Assembly: GCA_016709875.1 (NCBI GenBank)
Contig: JADJLZ010000017.1
Span: 1 to 22,760, forward strand
DNA length: 22,760 bases
Source: Planctomycetota bacterium
GTDB lineage: Bacteria; Planctomycetota; UBA1135; GCA-002686595
Direction of reading: 5' to 3'
The stretch's first letter is position 1; every line of letters begins with the position of its first letter. The notes below the pieces were generated by a model. The model did not search any database. It was not told the DNA's origin and was given only the letters and a program-made list of their open reading frames with translations. Below, piece by piece: positions 1-8,611 of the stretch. The translations under genes and the position numbers were made by a program.

Positions 1-99
1 GCAGCTCCATCGAAGCCGCCCGGCCCCGTGGTCCTCTTCATCGCGCTCGCTTTCGTCGCTCAGGCCGTGGGCGGGAGTGGTCCCGGGACGTGGAGCTAG
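1..99 (+). CDS. Possible 3' end of an unidentified gene (partial)
   Basis: An open frame enters from the left edge and stops at TAG 97-99, giving about 32 residues. It has a Pro-rich lead, a hydrophobic run (VVLFIALAFVAQAV) and a Gly/Ser/Pro tail. This could be a C-terminal membrane anchor, or a signal peptide whose downstream frame was lost. There is no family match. The frame is short and neighbouring sequence is unreliable, so it may be chance. Confidence 0.2.
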   Translation, partial: AAPSKPPGPVVLFIALAFVAQAVGGSGPGTWS

Positions 100-1770
100 C
101 TTCATAGTCCTTCCTTGTGGTGTGGAGGGTCAGCCCAGTGGTACCCCCCTCCTACCACTGGGGCGGCGCAGAAAGCACGACCTCGCGTGGAGGCCAGCCT
201 TCTCATCCCCCCATCTACGCCTCCGTGTTTCTCGATCACGGCCAGCTCAGCCTTCCATACAGGCGGCCTGCGGATTAACGCCGCCGGCACGTTACGCCCA
301 ACGCGGATGTCGCTTCTTGACGAAGGAGGCTCGAGCACCGCCCGGTCGATCTTTAACCCGGCGAAGTCGGTCACGCCCGCGTCAGGCTTGCGCGCTGCTT
401 CTGCATGATCGACATCGTGACCTCGACCCCAGATAGTCGAGCGTCAGGCGGTCGAAGCAGGCCTTCCGCGCACGAGGCGGATCGGCCGAGGGGGGCCGAG
501 TCGCCCCTGGAATCCCCTGGCAGGTGGCGATCAAGACGGGTTCGCGCTTCTTCATCAGGAGCGAAGAGAGGGAAAGCGGAAGCGCGGGCGCCGGAACATC
601 GAGCACTCTCCGCAGGAGGCCCTCTGCGAGCAGCAAGCGAAGATCGTCCCGTCCGCGCCGTTGGCGCGCCGGAGCCTCCTTTGAAGCTATACGCCGCCTT
701 ACTTGCCCTGTACTGCAGTGCCTGTGCGCCGCCCGCACCTGCCGAAGCCCACCTGTACGCCTGCTGGTCGACGATCAGGAGGCCGCCTTCCTGATCCACG
801 GGTGCTCTCCGTCAAGCGACGAACAGGCACTTTTCACGAGATCCCGCTCGAAGCAAACCTGCGATCCGAGACGGACCGCCCGCGAGATCGCGCTCGATGC
901 TCCGGCGGCTTGCGCCTCGCAACGGCGCGATCCCCTGAAGCGTTAATAGTGGCGACGGGTTCATTCACATTCCAGCAACGCGCCCAGGCAGGCCGCACAC
1001 CTTTGCCCCCTGCACTCAGCGCAACAACGTTGCGCGCAAGCTGAACCAGCCTTCGCGCGAGCTCGCGCGAAGCTCGACCAGTGGGCGAAGTAATCGCATG
1101 GGCGCATGGGCAACTTCTTACGCGCTTCCCGTTGACCAACACGGGTACACCCAGGCGCTCTGGTTCATGGACCTTTACGGCCCGGCGGCGGACGCCGCTT
1201 GGGCGCAGCTAGGCTCAGGCGCGAGACCGCTTCACGTTCGAGATCGAGCGCGAGCGCGAGAGCGTTGCGACGCGCGAGCTGATGGAAATTCCCGGCGGCG
1301 CAAGGCTGCTGCCGGAAGCGCGCCGGCGGGCGGTCGCGTGCACCGACTCGACCTCGCGCCCTGGAGGTGGCTCGGGCAGGCGGGAACCTCTTTCGTGCCA
1401 CGCGCCACGTACATTTCCGATGTAATGCCGGGTTCGTTCGAGGCCGGGCCGGCGCTGCCTCTGGGCTGGCACGCACGCATCTGCGTACGCACGAGGCGCC
1501 GTACCAGCCGAACGCTCGCATTGGGACTGCGCTGAACTGCTGAGGACCCAGCTCGCTTTTACCTCGAGCGTGGGGAGGTCGATTGAACGTGCTCGTCGCG
1601 GGGCGCTGCCGAGCACGGTCGCGTCGCGGTGAAGAAAAGAAGAAGGCAGACGCAGTACCAGCGGTATGCTGACCGGCTGCGGAGATCTTGGCTCGAGCGC
1701 CGCGGGGCGAGGCCGAGATCGGCGGGTCGCCGGCGCCCAGCGCCGTCTTGCCGCCAGCGACGGCACGATC
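100..1770. other. No gene recognised; GC-rich stretch with unstable frames
   Basis: Open frames exist on both strands, as expected at this GC content, but none shows a family motif, a convincing start with a ribosome binding site, or a sustained coding character. The minus strand between about 1200 and 1770 may contain the 3' end of the FG-GAP gene that begins at 3648, but no further DxDGDG-type motif could be read there. A minus-strand frame near 102-374 is not shared with any family I know. No RNA gene, direct-repeat array or insertion-sequence end was seen. Confidence 0.4.
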
Positions 1771-3648
1771 TTAACCAGCGTAGAGCGCCCAGGCGTACCG
1801 CCGACGCAGCGCACGCCACAATAGAACCGTGCCCGCTCGGCAGGATCGCGTTGCCCTGCGGGCGACGCTCGTCGCGGTCGGCTTTTCGTCGCTCGCGCTG
1901 AGGTGCGAAAGCGTGTCACGGCGCGACCTGGTGCCCCCGAGCCCGGCGGTCGCACCGCCCGTCGCCCGGAACTCCCCTCGCCGGCGCGATTCGTCGCTGG
2001 GCGGATTGGCGCAGGAGCGAGGCGCTCCGCCCAGCAGGCCCACGCTGGCAGGCGATCTCGAACGGCACCTCGACGTTGCGCAGCACCTGGATCGATCGCC
2101 GGTCTCCTCGAAGGCGACAGGATGTCGCGTCGAGGTCGTTGTCCCGATGTCGACCAGCGCCGCGCAGGAGGAATTGGGAGGCGTTGAAGCTCTGGTCGAA
2201 CACGAGGAGACTGGCATGGTTGTTGACGCCAGACCTCGAAGAAGATGCCCGCCAGAAGCAGGGCAGCCCAGTCGGTTATCGCCGTCGCCGTCATCCGGGT
2301 CTGCGCGCGCCGGAGTCAGTCGCGACCGTATGCGGAAGCCGCCAAGGGACGACCTGCAGGGCCTGCGGCATGCCATCGCCATTGCCGAAGCGAGCAGCAC
2401 CGAGGCGTTGAAAAAAACCCGCCGTTGGCGCAGGAGACTGACCGGAAGCACACCGTCGCCACCGTTTCGATCGCCAGCGCCCCCACACGCCGCCGCCCGC
2501 ATTCGGACTGGCTGCATCTGAAGTCCTCCGGCGCCATTATTCAGATGCGATCTGACCGAACTCACCGTGCGCCCGGCAAGATCCATCAGCCCGTCGTTAT
2601 TCATCGCCCCGGCACGCACGCAGGCGCGTACTCGCCCGCTGCCGCCGCCCTCGAAAGGTCAGCGGCGCTTTCCGAAGTTACCATACCCGTTGTTTGTGGA
2701 TCGCACGCACACGTTATCCGTGCTGCGGTGTTCACGACGTGGCGATGTCGGAAGAGTCGCCGTCGCCGTCCACGTCGAAACTGGCGCCAGACTGTCCTGA
2801 GCGCTGCCGACGCTCCAGTCATCGGTATAACGCAGGCCGAACGTGCCGTCGCCGTTCCGGGGCAGCGCAAAGGATGTCCATGCCGGCCGTGTTGCAGGTG
2901 GCAAGAAGGATCGATCTTCACCGTCATATCGCCGATATCCCGCCAGATCATTGGGGCGCTGGGCGTCAGGGGCCGGCCGGAAGTAAAGTCAGCAGCGTGC
3001 GGAAGAGAGCAGGAACAGCCCGGTACCGTCAGCGCAGTTCACGAACGACGCGCATCCCCGCTAGAGTTCTCGCACACCCCACCGATATCGGCGAAGCCAT
3101 CACCGCCGTTGAAGTCCGAGTCTGCCCACCACCGCCAGGAGCCGTAGCGGGAACGCTCAGGATCATGCGCGCGTGTGATCATCGTCGATAGCCTGGAAGC
3201 TGCGCAGCGCGCTGCCCGCGCGGATGCCACGGAAGGACGACCAGGACACAGCCGCCTTGGCTGGAAAGGCCATCCGGGAGCCCGCACCGCGGAGAAGCGG
3301 TCGGGTTCGGCCGCGGGACGATCTCTCGCTACCCGCGACGAAGAGGCTTAGCAGTGGGCGTGACGCGCAGGCGTTGGTTACCGTTCTCGGAGAAGAGGCG
3401 TCAGCGCGCCAGGCGATCGCGCCAATGACGCTGCCGAAGAGGTGCAGGTGCACGCGGCGCGTTGGCGCTGGCCGGGTCGAGGGTTCAGCGCGCGATCGAA
3501 GTCGACTCTGACGCCTGCCCGGGCAGGACGTTCTGCATCCGCATTCATCGTGGGCGAGAGGCTGACGTTCAGCATCTGCGCCTTACCTTTACCCCACCTG
3601 CGCGGGAACAGGATCTGAACAGGGTTACGAACAGGGCAGTGCACGCAT
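1771..3648 (-). pseudogene. Exported Big_5 (Ig-like) plus FG-GAP/VCBS repeat protein, many frameshifts
   Basis: Read from a possible ATG at 3648, the start gives a poor hydrophobic leader, then SPTMNAD and VRVDFDRALNP. This pattern, with FGSVIGAIAWR and PLLSLFVAG, matches a bacterial Ig-like Big_5 domain in which a DFDRALNPATV-type strand follows SPxxNA. Calcium-loop repeats of the FG-GAP/VCBS type come next in shifting frames: DFNGGDGFADIGG near 3100, GTGLFLLSS near 3030, RNGDGTFGLRYTDDW near 2850, NNGYGNFGK near 2680, and MNNDGLMDLAG with SHLNNGAGGLQ near 2580 to 2530. Weaker units continue to about 1920 (RSIQVLRNVEVPFEI). Such proteins are exported and fold as integrin-like propellers. At least six frame changes are needed. 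The 3' end is not defined and may lie up to about 500 bases further left. Real decay and sequence error cannot be separated here. Confidence 0.55.
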
Positions 3649-4147
3649 GGGGAAATCTCCTCGTCGGCCCGCGCGCACCCGGGCCAGTTGGCTTATACCA
3701 GGGGCCGGAATCGGGTGCTGGGGGACGCTTTGGGGGCGGCGGCGGCGGACTAGGCCGTCGCGAAGGCGCGCGCACGGGTTCGCGCGTGGCGAGCCGGAGC
3801 CCGGTGCGTGGGCCTGGCTCAGCACCGTCGGGCAGCCCTCGCCACGCGCCCGGGCAGCAGGCGCTCGTGCTCATCACCACGCTCTGCGGAGCGACCACTA
3901 CTGGGATCCTGCGCAGCGGCGGAGGGCAAGACCTGGGTGGTGTCCGAAGCCGACGGGGAAGAGGGTGCCGTGTGGGAATCGAAGCGCCGGGGTCCGGGAG
4001 TCGAACCCTGCCGCCCGGAATCGAAGAGCTATACCTTGTTGGTTCAGAAGGTGAGCCTGCGCCTGAGATAGAGGGACAACGCTCGCCCTCGCCGCCAAGC
4101 CCTCGCCGCCCGACGCGCACGAGCTGGGCCGAGCCGGGCCGAGCTGA
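3649..4147. other. Intergenic or degraded stretch, no gene recognised
   Basis: This stretch separates the divergent FG-GAP gene from the plus-strand genes. A short plus-strand segment near 3920-3970 reads KTWVVSEADGEEGAVW, which looks coding in style, but it cannot be joined to a start, a stop or a family. A tRNA T-loop-like string near 3990-4005 has no matching acceptor stem. The 24-base string at 4104-4127 recurs at 14492-14515. Confidence 0.35.
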
Positions 4148-4200
4148 TCGAGCGGGTGTTCGAGATCGACGTGCGATCTGCCCGCACTGCGGCAGGGCCC
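4104..4200 (+). mobile_element. Possible scrap of an IS91-type transposase C-terminus
   Basis: Across two frame changes the plus strand reads RRPTRTSWAE, then ELIERVFEIDV, then ICPHCGRAR. In IS91/IS801-type transposases a similar order (SWAxLLxRVFxxDV followed by CPxCGG) marks the zinc-binding segment near the C-terminus. The pieces sit in three frames within 100 bases and the downstream part does not continue the family pattern, so this is only a suggestion. A second candidate tail lies at 6992-7132. Confidence 0.25.
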
Positions 4201-4390
4201 GGCAAGCTACGCCCACAAAGAAGGGAAGGTCGCGGAAGTGCGCGCCGACGCGCTGCACGACGAGGTGAAGGCGGCGCGGCTCTCCGACGACGACACGGGC
4301 AAGGCCGTGCCTGCGCGCTACAGCCAGGACTGGGCTGCGGACGAGGACGACTCCGACAGGAGACTTGCGCAGAAGCCGCGCCCGAAGTGA
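4148..4390 (+). CDS. Unidentified charged C-terminal fragment (no start codon)
   Basis: An 80-residue open frame runs from just after a TGA at 4145-4147 to TGA 4388-4390. Its second half (VRADALHDEVKAARLSDDD, then GKAVPARYSQDWAADEDD) uses codons ending almost only in G or C, like the confident genes here, so it is probably real coding sequence that lost its start through a frame error upstream. It is strongly charged, with no hydrophobic segment. I do not recognise the family. It lies 52 bases before the likely start of the propeller gene on the same strand, so the two could be co-transcribed. Confidence 0.3.
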   Translation, partial: SSGCSRSTCDLPALRQGPASYAHKEGKVAEVRADALHDEVKAARLSDDDTGKAVPARYSQDWAADEDDSDRRLAQKPRPK

Positions 4391-4442
4391 GCTCCGAAGG
4401 CTGGCTCCGTCGTCTCCGCGCCGCGCGGCGCGGCGTAGTACC

Positions 4443-5589
4443 GTGCGCCGCGGCGCCCATCGCCCTACGCTCGATCTCATTCGCCTCACGCTCTCGCTCT
4501 TTCGGCTTGCGGGCCTGCTGCGCCGTCGCTGCGACGCCCGCCGCCCAGTCCGGTGCTCCGCGCTCCCCCTGGCCTCCTTCCCAAGGGTCGCGACGAACCT
4601 CCTGACAAGGCCATCGGCGCGTCTTCCAGGAGCAAGGGCACGTACTGGTTCGGCAGCCACCCTGGGGGAGCACGCGGCCTCTACTGCGGCGATGCGACGG
4701 CCTTTGCGCACTTACGACCGCATCCGGACTCTGCGGCGACGCGATCGGCACGCTCCAGGAAGACAAGTCGGGCAGGCTCCATCGGCACACACGGCGGCAT
4801 CAGCCGCTTCGACGGGCGCACGTTCTCGACGCTCGCGCTCGACGACTCCGACACGACCCGCGCGGAGTGGAAGCTGAGCCCGACGACCTGTGGTTCCCAG
4901 GCGGCCGGGTGACGGCGTGGTCTACCGCTACGACGGCAGGTCGCTGCGCAAGCTGAAGTTCCCGCAGACCGCGGCTGGGGATGCCAATCTCGCCAAGTAC
5001 CCGCGCTCGAAGTTCCCGAACGCCAAGTACAGCCCCTACGACGTCTACACCGTCTACAAGGACCGCCGCGGCAACGTGTGGTTCGGGACGTCGAGCCTCG
5101 GCGCCTGCCGCTACGACGGCAAGTCCTTCGCCTGGCTCTCCGAGGCGGAGCTCGGCTTCGACGAGAAGAACGACCTGTCGTTCGGCACGCGCTCGCTGAT
5201 CGAGGACCGGGACGGGAAGTTCTGGATCACCGTCACGCGCCAGCGCGCGATTGTATCCGAGCGGATCGGCGGAGCAGGGCGCGGGTGAACTCGGTTGCAC
5301 GAAGACCGCCGGCCTTGCGCATCGCGGAAAGGCAGGGCGTCGACGAGGACTACACCTCACATCATCTCCATGGCCCGGGACCGAGCCGGCGACCCGTGGA
5401 TGGCGACCTACGGCGCCGGAGTGTGGCGCTACGACGGGAGAACCTGACGAAGTACTCCGTCCTCGTCGATGGACGGCAAATCACGGTCTTCTCCATCTAC
5501 TGCGACCGCCAGGGCGGCCTGTGGCTCGGCACGCACGAGCACGGTGCGTTCGGTTCGACGGGAAGTCATTCGAGCAGGCCAGGTTCTGA
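4443..5589 (+). pseudogene. Exported Reg_prop (two-component regulator propeller) repeat protein, frameshifted
   Basis: Reg_prop repeats are the short propeller units that form sensor domains of hybrid two-component systems and also occur in stand-alone exported proteins. Units visible in order are SKGTYWFGSHPGG, TLCGDAIGTLQEDKSG, SIGTHGGISRFDGRTFSTL, DDLWFPGG, VVYRYDGRSLRKLKF, GNVWFGTSSLGACRYDGKS, LIEDRDGKFWIT, DPWMATYGAGVWRYDGENL, GGLWLGTHEHGA and RFDGKSFEQARF, ending at TGA 5587-5589. The recurring W-(F/L/I)-G-T and (R/Y)-x-DGKSF pattern is diagnostic. The start is uncertain. A GTG at 4443 precedes a broken leader-like stretch (LTLSLFRLAGLL, then AVAATPAAQS) that would fit export. At least four frame breaks occur, near 4670, 4760, 4885 and 5550, with others likely near 5290. 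No kinase or receiver domain follows, so the protein appears to be a free-standing propeller. It converges with the DUF1428 gene 16 bases away. Confidence 0.65.
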
Positions 5590-5605
5590 AGACCGGCGCG
5601 CGGCT

Positions 5606-5966
5606 TCAGCCCTGCACGATCGTGCGGAAGCCGCCGCTCGCCATGCGCTTCATGTCGAAGGGCGGGACCTTGGGCATCTTGTGCTGCGACATCTCCTCGA
5701 AGACCTTCTTGTTGACCGCGTTCCGGTGCGCCCGGTTGCGGTACACGACGAACGAGTAGAGCAGCGTCTCCCCGCGCTTCAGCTTCCGCGAGCTTCGTGA
5801 AGCCGAGGCCGCAGCCGGGCTGCACCGCGAGGTCGTCGGCGACGCACTCGAAGTACTGCAGCGCGCCGTGCTTCATCCACAGCTTCCGGCCGAGCATCGC
5901 CATCTTCTTGTACGAGGCGAGTCGGCGCTGCGGGACAGGGATCACATATCCGTCGACGTAGGTCGT
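5606..5966 (-). CDS. DUF1428 / YbaA-like protein, copy 1 (ACG at start position, one frameshift)
   Basis: This is a small cytosolic protein of the DUF1428 family (E. coli YbaA type, dimeric alpha/beta barrel fold), with no known reaction. The reading is TYVDGYVIPVPQRRL, ASYKKMAMLGRKLWMKHGA, LQYFECVADD, then after the break GETLLYSFVVYRNRAHRN and PPFDMKRMASGGF, ending at TGA 5608-5606. A length of about 119 residues is normal for the family. The family start is M(T)YVDGF. Here the codon in that place is ACG (5966-5964), with an AGGAG eight bases upstream, whereas the second copy at 11547-11906 has ATG. An extra G near 5790 breaks the frame. Removing it restores AKLKRGETLL, as in copy 2. It lies 41 bases after the RecQ piece on the same strand and may share its transcript. 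ACG could be a rare start, but a base error is simpler. Confidence 0.85.
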
Positions 5967-5974
5967 GGCTTGGG

Positions 5975-5979
5975 CTCCT
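5975..5979 (-). promoter_or_regulatory. Ribosome binding site before an ACG codon
   Basis: AGGAG on the minus strand is followed by eight bases and then ACG ACC TAC, at the same place where copy 2 has AGGAGG, seven bases and ATG ACC TAC. The site fixes the start of the DUF1428 gene even though the initiator codon is not ATG as written. Confidence 0.5.
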
Positions 5980-6007
5980 GGGTGTCGGGCAGAGGATAGT
6001 CGATCGA

Positions 6008-6600
6008 TCAGCCGCCCGCGACGCACGCGAGGAAGGCCGGCCCGAGATCCGCGGCCTGCGTTGTCGCCGACGCCCTCGATCGCGCGGAACTCGGCCTCGC
6101 TCGCCGGCTTCTTGGCCGCCATCTGCTCCAGCGTCATGTCGTTGAAGATCACGTACCGCGGCACGCCGCGCGCGCGCGCGAGCTCGCGCCGCAGGCGCGC
6201 GCAGCCGCTCGAAGAGCGCCTCGTCGACCGGCAGGCGCGCCCTCCTCCGGCTCGAGCGTGCGGCGCGCGCCGCGGCTCGCGCCTGCCGACGCGCTGCGGC
6301 GGGAGCGCATACAGCGTCACCTCGCGTGTCCGGCGCAGCACCTCGGCGCCCGTCTGCGAGACGACCAGCGTCGGGTACTGGTCCACCGCGACGCGCAGCA
6401 GGTCCTGGCCGATCAACTGGTCGATCCAGGCGCGCACCTCCGCGACCGAGTTCGCGCGCAGGAGGCCATAGGGCGAGATCTGGTCGTGACCGGTGCGGCG
6501 CATGTTCTCCGTCGCCGCGCCGCGCAGGATGTCGGTCACGTGCGCGGCGCGGACCTGCACCCCGCCCGGCCCGAGGCGAAGCTGATCGTGGTCAATGATC
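6008..6600 (-). pseudogene. recQ: RecQ-type helicase, C-terminal part only (RQC and HRDC domains)
   Basis: RecQ helicases unwind DNA 3'-5' in recombination and repair. Only the accessory C-terminal half is readable. The RQC winged-helix segment reads RAAHVTDILRGAATENMR, RTGHDQISPYGLL, SVAEVRAWIDQLIGQDLL and DQYPTLVVSQTGAEVL. The HRDC segment follows after a frame-scrambled linker with LRRELARARGVPRYVIF, NDMTLEQMAAKKPASEAEF and RAIEGVGD. One inserted base near 6060 then leads to AADLGPAFLACVAGG and TGA 6010-6008. The ATPase domains (Walker A GxGKS, DEAH) and the zinc-binding Cys cluster should lie upstream to the right but are not found at 6600-8100, where other genes sit. The gene is therefore a 5'-truncated remnant or a short RecQ-like protein. 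The truncation point is close to a possible transposase tail. The family call is firm; functionality is doubtful. Confidence 0.75.
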
Positions 6601-6991
6601 CCGGCCGCTTGATGAGCGAATCGGGCATCCGCAGCGCTGATCGAGGAGACGGCGCGCTTCGCGAATCTCTGATGTGCTTGCCGTAGAGCCGCACTTTCGG
6701 GGAAGGGATCAGCGCACGCCTGCTGGGCAGGCCGCGCTTGCTTCTCCGGCCCTCGCGCGGAGCGTGGTGATCGCCCCTTGGCACCGCCTCCGGACCACAC
6801 GCGGGAGGCCTCGGTCTCGCAGTGCTCCGCGAATCTTGGCTATCCGATCTTTCCGGCTCCGTGCGCTGCTTCACGTCACGCAGCAGGTCGATTTGGCCTG
6901 GACGCCGTGAGCGACGCCCCGCGCTCGAGCGACGCGAGCAGCCAGCCGGTGATCGTCGCCGCGATGAGGTAGAGGCCGACGGTAGTCAGCA
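6601..6991. other. Junction region between RecQ remnant and transposase-like tail
   Basis: No full gene is seen. The minus strand from about 7010 to TGA 6878-6876 reads a 45-residue tail with one clear membrane-spanning segment (LMLTTVGLYLIAATITGWLL) followed by a polar end. It has no start and no named family, and could be the end of a lost membrane-protein gene. The plus strand near 6575-6610 briefly reads KLIVVNDPGRLMSESG, also without context. Confidence 0.3.
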
Positions 6992-7132
6992 TCAGCCACT
7001 TGCGGCAGGCCGCGCAGGCCGATCGCGTTCCTGGCGGACGGCTTGGTCGTGCGCAAGATCCGGAGACACCTCGGGCTCCCGACCGAGTTCGAGCGCTCGC
7101 GCCGGCCCGAGATCCGCCGGAGCACGAGCTGA
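6992..7132 (+). mobile_element. Possible IS91-family transposase C-terminal remnant
   Basis: A 46-residue plus-strand frame reads SATCGRPRRPIAFLADGLVV, then RKIRRHLGLPTEFER, and stops at TGA 7130-7132. IS91-type transposases end with a CxxCG zinc motif, then an R(V/P)IAFxxD stretch and a xKIxxHLGLPTE stretch, which this resembles well. Nothing of the replicative HUH/Y2 domain is present upstream. No terminal sequences can be recognised. The remnant sits beside the truncated RecQ gene, so a past insertion could have removed the RecQ 5' part. That is an inference. Confidence 0.35.
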
Positions 7133-7264
7133 TTGGTAGCTCGCGGCCTCATCCACTTCATCAGCTGGTGCCTTCCAAGGTGCCGGTGGGGGAGAGTTGC
7201 CCCGGAAAACCGAGCGGTGCAAGGCTCGCGCCGAGGTCATGCGCCTGGACTTCTATCCCCATCC

Positions 7265-8092
7265 CTATTTCAGCAGCTTCTCTTTGAACCACTGGACCGC
7301 TTTCATCACCCCAGGGCGGAAGGTCTTGTCGTCATGACCGCCGCCTGGGACAACGGCCAATTGATGGTCGACTCCCGCCTTGATCAGGGCTTGATCCAGC
7401 GCTTGCGCCTGCTGCAGCGGAACGATCCTGTCCTCGTCGCCGTGAACGATCAGCGTCGGCGGATACTTGGGATTCACATACGTGATCGGCGAGAGCTTTC
7501 TGGCGGCGGCCTCGATGTCGCTTCGGGGGCCCTTGGGGTCGATGCCGAGCGCGGGAATGAAGATGGCCATTGAGGATCGTCGGTGAGTACGAATCCGGGT
7601 TTGCCCCAGTTGGCCAGGTCGGTTGGGGGAGCGATCGCCGCCACTGCGTTCACGGGGGAATCCGCTGAGCCCGCGATCATGAGCGAGAGATGTGCGCCCG
7701 AGCTGATCCCTGACACGCCCACTCGGTTCGAGTCGATCCCGTAGTCGGCGGCATGCGCGTGAACAAACCGGACCGCGGTCCGGACCTCCTCCACGATTTC
7801 GTTGACCTTGAACCGGGGCTGCGCGCCATGGACGACCGAGAAGACGGTGAATCCGTTGTCGGCGAAGGCCTTTTCGATGTCGGCCCCGAAGCTCTTGATC
7901 ATGGAGTGGTCCGATATCCACCCTCCGCTGATCAGGAAGACCACCGCCGCCTGGTTGGGCTTGGCCGGCCTGAGAACGTCCAGCGTGAACGCGGCCCCCG
8001 GCCTTCATGTAGATCACGTCCTCGGTCCGGGTTTGAGGCGAGGCCAGGGTGGCGAGGAGGGACAAGAGGAGGATCGGAAGTCGGGGAAACAT
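7265..8092 (-). CDS. Exported alpha/beta hydrolase (esterase/prolyl-oligopeptidase type), two frameshifts
   Basis: This is a probable secreted ester or peptide hydrolase. The chosen start, ATG 8092, gives a standard signal peptide (MFPRLPILLLSLLATLAS). The fold markers follow in order: the oxyanion strand VVFLISGGWISDH, the nucleophile elbow GVSGISSGAHLS (Ser in GxSSG), the acid HGDEDRIVPLQQA, and the catalytic His in VVPGGGHDDK, then VQWFKEKLLK and TAG. An extra G in a GGGGG run near 8000 and one missing base near 7570 are needed. With both corrected the length is 275 residues, normal for the family. An upstream ATG at 8113 would add seven residues. It is divergent from arsR across a 114-base gap that holds the regulator's promoter. 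The substrate is unknown. Confidence 0.8.
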   Translation of the reverse strand: MFPRLPILLLSLLATLASPQTRTEDVIYMKAGGRVHAGRSQAGQAQPGGGGLPDQRRVDIGPLHDQELRGRHRKGLRRQRIHRLLGRPWRAAPVQGQRNRGGGPDRGPVCSRACRRLRDRLEPSGRVRDQLGRTSLAHDRGLSGFPRERSGGDRSPNRPGQLGQTRIRTHRRSSMAIFIPALGIDPKGPRSDIEAAARKLSPITYVNPKYPPTLIVHGDEDRIVPLQQAQALDQALIKAGVDHQLAVVPGGGHDDKTFRPGVMKAVQWFKEKLLK

Positions 8093-8171
8093 CGGCACGG
8101 TCCAGTTGGGCATGGGCAGGGGGAGTCGCGGCGCACGACGCGCCGGAAAGGGCAGCGCGCCACCCTCAGGC

Positions 8172-8199
8172 TCGACATCGTACAACCAGATGGTATACT
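8172..8199 (+). promoter_or_regulatory. Sigma-70-like promoter for arsR, likely leaderless
   Basis: A TCGACA box (8172-8177), 16 bases and TATACT (8194-8199) lie in a short AT-rich island in an otherwise GC-rich window. The expected transcription start falls at about 8206, right at the ATG at 8207. No Shine-Dalgarno sequence precedes that ATG. Both facts suggest a leaderless message. Autoregulation would be usual for an ArsR gene, but no clear inverted-repeat operator is seen. Confidence 0.4.
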
Positions 8200-8206
8200 A
8201 AACTAT

Positions 8207-8564
8207 ATGGTAGTAGACCGATCCAGCCGCCTCGACCGCGTCTTCCATGCCCTGGCCCACCCGGCGCGCCGCGCCATCCTGCGCCAGCTCTCCGTGGGCG
8301 AGAGGAACCTGAGCGAGCTCGCTTCCCGCTGCAGATGACCTTTCCGCCGCGAGCAAGCACGTACGCGTGCTCGAGGGGGCGAGGCGCGTCCGGCGCCGCG
8401 GCGGTGGACGGCAGCATCTGGGCCGCCTGCAAGCGGCGCCGCTCAGGGACGCCGTGCTCTGGACCGAGCAGTTCCGCCGCCACTGGGAGGCGCGCTTCCA
8501 GGCGCTCGACGCGCTCCTCGAGGAGCTGAAGTCCGAGGCGCGCCTTCGCCCTCGTCGCTCCTGA
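8207..8564 (+). CDS. ArsR-family winged-helix regulator, two missing bases
   Basis: This is a cytosolic DNA-binding repressor of the small ArsR/SmtB fold. It reads VDRSSRLDRVFHALAHPARR, AILRQLSVGERNLSELAS, then LQMTF and ASKHVRVLEGARRVRRR, the typical recognition helix and wing, then LQAAPLRDAVLWTEQFRRHW and EARFQALDALLEELK. Two single-base losses, near 8328 and 8343, explain the local break. With both restored the gene codes for 119 residues, normal for this subgroup. There are no metal-binding CxC motifs. It belongs to the metal-independent branch that is regularly followed by an SRPBCC (AHSA1-like) gene, as here, 47 bases downstream. In that branch the pair is thought to be co-transcribed and self-regulated; the ligand is unknown. 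Confidence 0.85.
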
Positions 8565-8611
8565 GCGATTCACCAACCATCCCACCCAGCGCCTATCCCA
8601 AGGACCCAGTC

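Noticed and set aside
371..799. Minus-strand protein of about 140 residues
   Set aside because: There is no recognised motif, no ribosome binding site and no support from codon pattern; overlapping frames of similar length exist on both strands.
3975..4060. tRNA-like string (GGTTCGACTCCCGG on the minus strand)
   Set aside because: A T-loop-like sequence is present, but no matching seven-base acceptor stem or proper anticodon arm could be built on either strand.
8185..8210. ArsR operator as a perfect inverted repeat
   Set aside because: The island reads as a mirror-like pattern, not an inverted repeat; only a six-base GTATAC palindrome is present.
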